A DNA stretch of 64,000 bases, from the NCBI GenBank assembly GCA_025602905.1, contig JAHLKI010000001.1, forward strand, positions 1,054,001 to 1,118,000, read 5' to 3'. The notes below the pieces were generated by a model. That model saw only the letters and a program-made list of their open reading frames with translations. It searched no databases and was not told where the DNA came from. Position 1 is the first letter of the stretch; each line of letters starts with the position of its first letter. The stretch is from Phlyctochytrium arcticum (Eukaryota > Chytridiomycota > Chytridiomycetes > Chytridiales > Chytridiaceae). The translations under genes and the position numbers were made by a program. Shown here in pieces: positions 55,633 through 64,000 of the stretch.

Positions 55633-57259
55633 CTATACGGTTGCACCACTATCTTCACGATAAACCTGACAACTTTCAGGTTTCTTGTTCCCGGCCGCCA
55701 ATGGGGATGTTGCGGGAACGACCCAGTTGGGGCTGCGCCAGGCAGGCACCCCGGCAGCGTAGAGTTCGTCGACTTCCTCGAGGGATCGGCCCTTGGTTTC
55801 CGGAACGAGTGCGTAAACAAAGACGGCGGCGAGCAAAAGGCAGGCGGCAAACACGAATCCATACTTGTAGCCGATGGTTGCCGTGATGAAGGGTGTGGAG
55901 AAGGAGATGAGAAAGTTGGACATCCAGTTGGTAGCCGTTGCGATGCCCATGGCTTTGGAGCGAACGCGGATGGGGTAGGTTTCCGAGACAATGACCCAGG
56001 CCAAAGGAGCCCAAGTGGTGGCAAATCCGAGGATAAACATGCAGGCTGCAGCAATCATGACGGCACCAACGGTCTTGTCGGAGGCATCATGGAACGTTCC
56101 CATACTGGCAAACACCATGAACCAGATAAACATCCAGAGAGCACCAGCAATGAGCAAGACGCGGCGACCAAGGACGTTGACGAGCCAGAGGGCGGGGAGA
56201 GTGGCGATGACATTGACGGCGCCGAGGATGATGGCTGTGACATATGAGTCGGAGAGACCGACGGAGGCAAAGATGGATGAACCGTAGTAAAAGAAAAAGT
56301 TGGCACCGGTGAATTGTTGGAGGATCATGACACCCGTGCCGACAGTGGTGCGTAGGCCAAGCTTGGGTTTTCCGGTAAAGCATTCTGACCAACTGGCCGA
56401 TCCTTCGGCAGCTTCGCGGGCGATTCCTTCGGAAATCTCACGCACTTCGTTTTCGATAATGGGGTCCGTTGGTGGGATAGCATAGACTTTGGAAAGGGCT
56501 TTGACGGCGTCGGCCGTCTTGTTTTTCTGGAGCGAGTAGCGCGGGGATTCGGGCATGAAGAGCATGCCAAACCCGAGGACGCCGGCCCAGAGAAAGCAGA
56601 TGGCGAGTGGAATGCGCCAGGCACCGGAATCTTGGCGGCTGTTTGTTCCTTTGACGACAATGTAGCCTAGCAAGATACCAATGGTGATGAAAAGTTGAAA
56701 GGACGAGACGAGGACGCCGCGGAGGTGTTTGGGACATGTTTCGGATTGATACATGGGAACGAGGGTCGATAGAGCACCAATACCAGCACCGGCGACGATA
56801 CGGCCAATCATGATTTGGTACCAGGCAGTTGATGAGGAAATTTGAATGACGATTCCGATGGCGTAGATGAGAGTCCAGAGAATAATGGATGAACGGCGAC
56901 CCATACGATCTGTGCCCGCGGCGAGACAACCGATACAGCAGCTGAAAAGCCACAATAGCAATAACATTTAGTACAGGACCATATAGCTAACCACCTTTAC
57001 GAGTAACAGCTACCTACCCGATCGAGACAACAGCGACAATGAGACCGGTACGAACGTTGGTAAAGACGTAAGCGTTGGCGGCAGGGTCAAAATCGGCAAA
57101 GGATTGTTTGAATTGGGCCATGTTGAGGATTCCGCCGATGGTACCTGTATCGTAGCCAAAGAGGAGACCGCCCATGGAAGCAAAGAGACAAAGAGCTACG
57201 ACCAGCGTATAGTTGGCCTTTTTCGGAGTTGCCGCGACATCTTCTGGGTGCGAGTTCAT
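55633..57259 (-). CDS. MFS sugar (hexose) transporter
   Basis: Two exons, 57259..57018 and 56941..55633, give 516 aa with twelve membrane segments. This is a sugar porter of the fungal HXT/RGT family in the plasma membrane. Markers in order are GGLLFGYDTGTIGGILNM in the first helix, the D-R-GRR loop (AAGTDRMGRRSSI), GRIVAGAGIGALSTLVPMYQ and PESPRYSLQKNK at the loop start. QQFTGANFFFYYG, a sugar-selectivity motif in helix 7, VNVLGRRVLL and the terminal PETKGRSLEEVDELY follow. The C-terminal tail is short, about 50 residues after PETKG, so this is a transporter rather than a long-tailed glucose sensor. Start choice is supported by the usual short N-terminus. Codon use leans to C-ending codons. 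Confidence 0.92.
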
Positions 57260-57516
57260 CTTTTCAAAACAGTCTGTCGGAGTTTTCAGTGGTTGTGTGA
57301 CACACGCGTTTGTTCACACCGTGGCCAGCTTCGACTGTTGCAACTTTTGTTCAGGTTTGGAGGATGATTTTTGGCGAAAGAATGCAGAGAGCTTAAAAGG
57401 TTCACACTGATGCAGTTGGGCTGTGAGGTTTTATGACGATGTTGAAATGTGATGCTGCTATGAGGAGTTTTGGGTGGATTCAGTAGAGACCCCGATATCC
57501 GGGCAGGGCACTACGC

Positions 57517-57526
57517 TTTATATATA
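57517..57526 (-). promoter_or_regulatory. TATA box of the sugar transporter
   Basis: TATATATAAA on the minus strand, about 260 bp upstream of the transporter ATG. It is one of the few strong TATA boxes in the window, which fits a regulated gene. Confidence 0.6.
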
Positions 57527-58782
57527 CGGGATGGTCGTGTGAGGGGCCTTTTTCCGGCAATATCCAGAGCTATACTATGACTGTGTCCGAGTCTGCCGAT
57601 GAGTGATGACTGTTGCTGACGATTTTCAGCGCTTTGCTGCTGGTGGCAATGGGCAAAGACTGGATTTGCGCGGTTCCTTGCGCCGTTCGATGGTCCGGAA
57701 TTCGAAAAAAGATCTTGGGCTCAATGATTCAACAATGGCGGGAAGTTCAGGACACGCTGATGGTAGTAGATCTTTTTGATGCCGTAGTTGGGGTTGATAC
57801 AGGTGCTGGTCGGTATTTAATCCTTTATATGTTTTATATAGAACACACTTTTTCACACAACTGATCGGAGCACTCGATGACGAAGATGATGACGGAAAAC
57901 ATTGCTTTCATGTCGGCTGACTGGCATGGTTAACCTAATATGCGGGGTATATGAATGCATGAAACGGAAGGCGGAGGTGCTTTAATCGAAACTCGCGTGA
58001 TGCAGCAGAGTTTCCTTGGGAGCTCGGGCTCGTAACATAGCCAGGAATCTGGAAGGTAGAATAATGTACCACGCGGAAGGTAGACAGGGCAACAGGGCGC
58101 CTTTACCCTCGGCAACCCTCTACACCCTTTGGCAAGACACATCACTCTCGCGAGCAAATTTCGGCCAATGCGCTGGGATCGTAGCGACATGCATCCGACT
58201 GGAAGGTCTATTTTCCCGCGAACATTACATCTCCAACGATTATTCTCCATCGCCCTCCACAGAAAATTGTTTGTTGCTCCAGCCCCTAATGCGCAAAACA
58301 AAAACGATAATCCTGCCGTTTCCCGTCTCGCTGTGACGCTGTGAGCGCGAGTTTCTCTCGCCGTAAAAAACGCCTTGCCGGGACATCGGGCGGTGAGGAC
58401 CGCGGTACCACGAGATCGGGCTCGGCTAAAATAGCCACTTATCAGATCAGTGACGTAAGGCGAGGTGTGCGCGTGCTGAGCCTTGCGCAGCAAGCTCCGC
58501 TGATTTTCGGGTTCGCCGGTTCGGTCACGGGAAAAAGTCGAGAACGAAAGGCAACGCCTCTAGATCTAGCAACGCCTGCAGAGTTCTCACAAGGAGGTGA
58601 ATAACAAAAAGTTTCAGATATGTACTGGCTCTGAATTGAATGCAGCAGGAACTTGATCGAGGAAGGCATCATTGCATTGCATGAGGTACGCATTCTCCTG
58701 TTCCTGATGGCGGATGTTGCATGCGAAGGCTTTGGTCGTTTCAAAGAAACATCTCCCCAACTTCCGATGCAAATCCGCCGAA

Positions 58783-58859
58783 TCGTACTCGTACTCGAGT
58801 AGGACAGAAGCTCAGATGGTCAGCGGTGGATGTTTTTTTATACTCGAGTACGAGTACGA
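58783..58859. repeat. 19-bp perfect inverted repeat (hairpin) with TACTCGAGTA cores
   Basis: Bases 58783-58801 (TCGTACTCGTACTCGAGTA) are the exact reverse complement of 58841-58859, with 39 bases between the arms. Each arm contains the 10-bp palindrome TACTCGAGTA (58792-58801 and 58841-58850) and a GTACTC/GAGTAC repeat. Confidence 0.9.
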
Positions 58860-59394
58860 GTACACAAGCGGGGTGGGACAGAATTGTCGTGGGAATTGAG
58901 CCGCGGGTTGTGTGTCTGGTGTGGAAATCAAATTACCCCACACTGAAGGTGTATGCAAATCCACTGACCTCTACCGGTATCAGAGCCAAGACTTCCATTC
59001 AACGAACGTATGATAAATTGTCTCGCGGAATTTAGAAATTTCACGTTGGGCGAGAGAGCTGGCAGCTGAGTAGCTCGGAGCTGCGTACAATATCTAGGCA
59101 TGATTAGCACTGCGTGGAAAACACAATACATGCACGAATAGGCTTTCGCATTTAGAACAGGCCCGAATGGAAAGCGGAACTCAAAGCATGTCCTTGTATA
59201 AGAACTATGCATACATTCATGTGTATTCCTTCCAAAAAAAAACAATGCCTGACCACATTGTGCATTTCAAACAATCATGTGCACCTCACGCTTGGAACCA
59301 GGCTTGGAACAACGATCCTGCTGGCCTAATTAAAATTATTAAAAGGAACAAGGACGGACCCATAGGTCCCAAGTTCTTGTTCTGAGGATGGTTT

Positions 59395-59417
59395 TACTCG
59401 AGTATGATACTCGAGTG
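59395..59417. repeat. Paired TACTCGAGTA/G elements
   Basis: TACTCGAGTA at 59395-59404 and TACTCGAGTG at 59408-59417. Bases 59396-59416 form a 21-bp palindrome apart from the central base. Confidence 0.9.
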
Positions 59418-59782
59418 TAGACTCGTAAGGAAAATAACTAACGACAACTGACGCCTACTTCCGACCCGGAAGAACTCGGAACAATGTGTAGTTATTAGTA
59501 TTAACACAATTGCGCGGGAAAGGGGGCAACGTCCTTGAATACTATGTAATAATATATTCAAATGAAATTATAGTTTTTTTCATGGTCAGTTTTCCACTCA
59601 GGTTTCCACTCAAGAATCCGTCGATCGAAGGCGGGCGTGGAAAAAACAACAAGGTCCGATGCTATCATATGCCAACCTTCGTGATTTCATTTCCCTTTCA
59701 TCTAGAGCGATAGGACAGGGCCCACAGGACATATGATGCGCCAGGGGTATCGCCGAAAATGGGCCATCAACGTCGAGTACGG

Positions 59783-59802
59783 TACTCGAGTATACTCGAG
59801 TG
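59783..59802. repeat. Tandem TACTCGAGTA/G elements forming an 18-bp perfect palindrome
   Basis: TACTCGAGTA at 59783-59792 directly abuts TACTCGAGTG at 59793-59802. Bases 59784-59801 are a perfect palindrome. The layout copies the pair at 59395-59417 minus three spacer bases. A further partial element, TACTCGAGCA, lies at 59836-59845. Confidence 0.9.
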
Positions 59803-60926
59803 TCATATAAGTTTGCCGCCTAATGGATCAAGCATTACTCGAGCAATCGCGTCGCATTTTTTTATTTTAGGTTACAGGGACTACGATTATCCTGTTGTTT
59901 TGTAAGTTGAATAGCTTATTTGGCGGTGAGAGCAACTTCCGAAAATGTGGGCCCATCCGATCGCAAGAGCGCATTGGTTTACAAATAGTTTGATGCATTC
60001 TTCTGCCACAAAAAAAAAATTAAGAAAAAATCAATGCGTCGGGACAAAGGAATGAGCTCAAGGATTTTAATGTCTGCCGACATTGATACTTTTGATAATC
60101 CCCTTTCAAAGGTGTGGATGGTTGTGAGGCCGAATTGTCCCTGAGAGACCACATTTTAAAAATAGGGATCCGTGGCCTCGCGTGCGCGTACGACCCGTCC
60201 TCAGGGATAGCCCATTGATGCATTCTGGTTGCTGTGGGGGTTTGGGTGGGCCACTAATCGCTTACCTTGGGACGGTTCCGGTTTGTCCATGCGAGTTATG
60301 GCGAATTCAGCCCCCATGAAAAGTGTAGCGCCGCACTTATTCGGCGCAAGGCGCTCGGCTTTCCTGGCCACATATACGGGCGGGGTGCCGAAATGAATGG
60401 GCTGAGGTGTTTTTCCCGGTTCCTATTTTTTGGGGGATTTGGCTGCAACTTCTTTGGATCCCGCTTATAAAAAATTGTCGCAGATTGCGCAGAGATCTGA
60501 TCAATTTCCAAGTGCAGCATCCCCATCTCTATTTTGATTTACTGTGCATTAAAATTGACACATTTTGACGGTCAATGTGCAGGGTCTTTGTGTTTCTTGA
60601 ATGGCGATAAGAATTAGGGGATAGAAGCTGGCCTTGCGTGGGTTATATTTTTGTCCCCCAAAAGTGATGAGGTCGTGGCATATATAGCACACTTTATAAG
60701 GCGAGGAGGACGGCCCAAACGACCAGAGATTAATTTTCGACACTCATTTTTTCCTGACATTAAAAAAAGGAAGGACCTGCCCCTGCAACCAACATCCACA
60801 CCCCATTTCCACGCCATCTAGAGAGGCCTTGTAGGGTCATCTTTAACGAGAGGCACTTTCAGCAGCCAAGGAACAAAACCTTAAGAACTCTATTCGTGTG
60901 CTGGGCCAGTGGAATCGGCCACATTA

Positions 60927-62885
60927 ATGTTGACCTCCGACAGCAAAACCATTCAACTCGCCACAGGACTCGACAAGATTCTCAAACCCACCGCACCCCG
61001 ACCGCCTCGGTCACCGCCGGTGGTGAGCCGAGCGAACCACAGCAGCAGCGTCGATTACCACGATCAATTCAACTCCCGCCGTCGATTGGATAATACCTCC
61101 TCACCACCACCACGTCGCCCTCACTACCGTCATCCAGAGTCTCCTCATCGCCGCTCCTACGACGAGAGAACTACCGCCCTCCCATCCTTTGCATCCTTGT
61201 CCAGCAGATCGCCTCGAATCGAGAGGAATTCGCCGCAGCCTTTTCCCACTCCCACCACGCTGGCCGATACAAACTCCCATCGATACTATAACTCGGCCCC
61301 TCCCATGGCGGATTCCGTCCAGGAGCGGGACCATCGAGAAAATAGTTTTGACCGAGGGCGATCGTCGGTCATGGCTCTAAATCACCTTATTGGTGATGAG
61401 GCCGAAAGACGCGCTGATCAACGACACGCGCATTCGTAAGTGCATTTCTGAGACGCGTCGCTTAGCAGAGAGACTAAGGAAAAATCTTACTTTCCACTTT
61501 CCAATAGACAACCGCCTTACACTCACCCTTACAGCAGTGGACCTTCGTCTTCTTACGCTCAATCCACAAATTATCATCCCAGATACACAAATGACCGTGA
61601 TCCACCTCACTTGAGCCGAGGGGATAACGTTTCCCGAGGAAACTACTCGTGGGATCAGCCGCGACCACTCTCCAGAATCCACCCATCCGCACCAGAGGAA
61701 CATCACTACACTGACCACGGGCCACCAAACCACTCAAGCAAGCCCAACAGCGGCAGTAGACATGATTTCGCGCACCCTCACGCGTCCTCCCCGCCCATGT
61801 CGGCCGTCTCTTCCTACGGCGTAGACCGCCCCGGACCTCGCGGAGAATACCGAAGCGAGTATCGACCAATGGATACTTACCCTCCAAAGCCGTCGTTCCG
61901 GGATCATGTACGAGACGATGTAAGGGAACAGGAATTTGCGTCGTCATCTCGGCGACATGACCGGCGGCCGTTCGATTATCCACGCGATGATCCTCATCCT
62001 TACTTGCCACAGCCAGTCCCATCATCGTCGCTCTCGACCGCCCTACTGGATCTCCCAACGATTAAATTAAACCCGTCAAGTGCAAGAAAGTCCCCACCAC
62101 CAGTATACCGTTCTACATACCCTCATGGCTCCATAGATCGTGGTTCCCCTCTGCCCTACTATCACCATTCTCATTCGTCGAACAGAAATACCACCGCACC
62201 AGTGCTTCGATCGCGTAGTTCAAGTCCAATACTTGCACTCTCCGCCCCAGGCCGGCCCACATCATTAATAGCGGTGGCGCGAAGACACTCTGTGCAGGAC
62301 GAGCTATCGCGTCGTGACGCCTACTCAAACCGATACGGCCCGTATTCCCCAACTCCATCTTCCCATTTCACCTCGTACTCCAACTCCAGCCACCATAATC
62401 AACACCCCAACAGCAATCATTACCATCATCCCATTCCAAACCTCAAAGCGAAACGCAAGCGTGCTTCCCCCGAGCAGTTGGCGGCGCTCAATGAAGTGTT
62501 TTTCAAAACGATATTTCCATCCACCGATCTAAGAAATCAGTTGGCGCAACAGTTGGCCATGACCCCCCGCGCGGTTCAGATCTGGTTCCAGAATAAGCGG
62601 CAAACATGGCGCACCAAGCAGCGGAAAGAGGGAAAGTTGGTTGATGGGGAGGGGGGGTCGCGAACGGATCCAGCCTTGCGGCGAAAAGGTCGCGCGGATG
62701 CTGATGCAACGCGCGACGAGACTCCTGAGGCACAGAAACAAGAATCTATTTCAGCGGATGAGGGACAGGAAGATCACGGTAGGAGGGCGAGTCCCCCGCT
62801 CCCACAGAGCTCATCTTCGTCGCATGCCAGCTATATGTCATCTAGGGGCGAATCCCCTAGGTCGTCGTCTTTCACCCACGACTAA
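60927..62885 (+). CDS. Homeodomain transcription factor with long disordered regions
   Basis: Two exons, 60927..61435 and 61508..62885, give 628 aa. The first 480 or so residues are Ser/Pro/Arg/His/Tyr-rich and disordered, with no other domain visible. The homeodomain (about residues 485-545) begins KAKRKRASPEQLAALNEVFF, and its recognition helix is MTPRAVQIWFQNKRQTWRTK. The WFQN core is intact and there is no three-residue TALE insertion, so this is a typical-class homeodomain. KRQTWR replaces the common RRAKWR. The C-terminus is acidic then Ser-rich. In fungi such factors control development or mating-type programmes; the target here is unknown. The ATG at 60927 is the first in-frame Met. 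Confidence 0.88.
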
Positions 62886-63151
62886 AAGTATTGTTGTGAT
62901 CTTGAGCTGTGCTTGCAGATGATTGCGCCTTCTCTAAACCTTGTAAGCGGGGTCACCAGGTGTACAGCCGGCTCGAGGTCAATTTCAAGGAGGATGTTCA
63001 CTCTCTTGTTGTAAACTTTCAACTGTTTTATGTTTTCAATGATAAATTACACGCATAAATTACATGCTCCAAAAAACAGAATGATTTGTACAATTGCAAT
63101 GTCGTGGCTCGACAGGTATGATACAAGGGGTGATTGTGAATATGTAGTAGC
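62886..63151. other. Convergent 3' ends
   Basis: About 265 bp between the homeodomain gene and the last minus-strand gene. No feature beyond untranslated ends is seen. Confidence 0.5.
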
Positions 63152-64000
63152 TTAGTTTGTTCGAATCCGACTCCACTCTGGCACAGGCTGCGGCTCCGCT
63201 TCAGGCTTTGACGGTAAAGGAACCGCAAACCTGCCAAATGCAGGAGAGTTCTTTTGCACTGTACTTGGGGTGATGTTTTTGGATGATCGTACACTTGGAC
63301 GTGGTGGGAAGCACTCGACACAGTGCATGCGATAGGCCCAAGATAGTGGATCAATACTACTAACAGGGAGGTGAAAGCGGCCGATAGCGTCCCTGCGCCA
63401 AGGCTTAACGACAAAGTCGCGGAGTACGCGGTTGGGTTTAGGAACCAGTGCTGGTTTTGTAAGATCATCTTGAGAGACACTTATTGAGCCATCGATGGGA
63501 TTTGCTGAATTAATGGTGTGAGCTTGGCTCTTGATAAGAGGATTTGAATAGGCACGATGAACGCGACCCGCAACTCCAAAGAGTATGTCTTCAGGTCGAC
63601 TCGAAGTTATCAGTGCACGGAGGGCTAACAAAAACTCAGTACCGCGACAATGAGGATATGTAAACCGCTTTTACCTGTACGAATCCTGCCGATAGAATAT
63701 GCTCCTTCCATTGCCTCGTTAAACTGCTTCATATTTTCGTGATGCTCGACAGGAACTAAATCCATGCGAGACATGGGTAAGACCTGCCAGATTGTTCAGA
63801 CAGGTATTGAAGGAATGGGTTGCGTGAAGATGCAAACTTACTGCGGGGGCGCAAAGACGCGCTGGAAGGGGGTGGAGGCTGGCATTAGTGATTGGTACAT
63901 ATGTGAAGGTGGATAGATGGGTGGTTTTTTTAAATAGATCAATCCATTCAATGAGTTGACCAGCCGTTGGTCCGCGGTTTGATGGGTGAACAAAGGTAAA
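63152..64000 (-). CDS. Unrecognised protein, 5' part beyond the window
   Basis: Three exons are visible, from the edge at 64000 to 63842, then 63783..63675 and 63624..63152. Together they give 246 codons plus the stop, with continuous frame. The first exon is open to the edge without a start. It reads GPTAGQLIEWIDLFKKTT, then HLSTFTYVPITNASLHPLP. The middle exon has EHHENMKQFNEAMEGAYSIG and the last RALITSSRPEDILFGVAGRV. The C-terminal 100 residues are Pro/Arg/Ser-rich. No membrane span, catalytic motif or known family is evident. Junctions use GTAAGT and GTAAAA donors with CAG/TAG acceptors. Confidence 0.6.

Larger units (their letters stand above)
57527..60926. other. Gene-poor block between the sugar transporter and the homeodomain gene
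   Basis: About 3.4 kb with no gene I can support. Open frames such as 57930-58493 (minus, 187 aa) have Arg/Cys-rich, unstructured composition and no motif. The block holds the TACTCGAGTA palindrome cluster (58783-59845), A- and T-runs, and a CTTATAAAAAATT box near 60463 that could belong to the homeodomain gene. It is one of the two largest non-coding stretches in an otherwise dense window. Confidence 0.5.

Noticed and set aside
57930..58493. 187-codon minus-strand open frame
   Set aside because: Arg/Cys-rich random-looking composition, no motif, no splice context; probably chance in a GC-rich patch.
1..64000. tRNA, rRNA, CRISPR arrays and transposase genes
   Set aside because: I scanned by eye for TTCGANTCC-type tRNA loops, spaced direct repeats and transposase motifs and found none convincing. 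A covariance-model scan would be needed to be sure.

Overview
The window is nuclear DNA of a fungus. About 30 protein genes are recognisable, nearly all in one copy and densely packed on both strands. Most are cut by short introns of about 50-80 nt with GTAAGT/GTATGT-type donors. The gene set is fungal: septin, serine palmitoyltransferase, PEX3, AIM41, Pet123/mS26, a DUF3712 protein and hexose transport. It also holds genes usually missing from yeasts and moulds: a PRL-type phosphatase, a kinesin-13 motor, an SKA1 kinetochore subunit and an AF10-like PHD protein. I infer an early-diverging, perhaps zoosporic (chytrid-like) fungus; that placement is inference, not shown by the sequence. No rRNA, tRNA, CRISPR array or clear transposase was found.

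0-10 kb: PRL phosphatase (-), then a T-rich gene-less stretch of about 2.4 kb with repeats, the tiny TOM7 gene (+), an 11-exon septin (-), the exosome subunit RRP41 (+) and the AF10-like gene (-). 10-24 kb: APC/C subunit CDC16 (+), primase large subunit PRI2 (-), LCB2 (+), kinesin-13 (+), SKA1 (-) and DGAT1 (+). 24-30 kb: ISA2 (-), FMT1 (+), SPT4 (-), VTA1 (+) and ribosomal protein uS19/RPS15 (-). 30-42 kb: an unrecognised 484-aa protein (-), mS26/Pet123 (+), a charged coiled-coil protein (+), an M50B-like membrane protease (-), an unrecognised tail-anchored protein (-), a DUF3712 protein (-), PEX3 (-) and PAM16 (+). 42-52 kb: MCM4 (-), RRP12 (+) and NSA1 (-). 52-57 kb: small hypothetical ORFs, AIM41 (-) and a sugar transporter (-). 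57.3-60.9 kb: a gene-poor block with a cluster of TACTCGAGTA palindromes. 60.9-64 kb: a homeodomain protein (+) and an unrecognised gene (-) that runs off the right edge.

Many neighbours are divergent pairs with short shared promoters: septin/RRP41, PRI2/LCB2, SKA1/DGAT1, ISA2/FMT1, SPT4/VTA1, PEX3/PAM16 and MCM4/RRP12. Mitochondrial genes are frequent: TOM7, ISA2, FMT1, mS26, PAM16 and AIM41. Two ribosome-assembly factors (RRP12 and NSA1) and two spindle/kinetochore genes (kinesin-13 and SKA1) are convergent neighbours.

Gene models were spliced by hand. Reading-frame continuity was checked across every junction given, but no transcript or database evidence was available.
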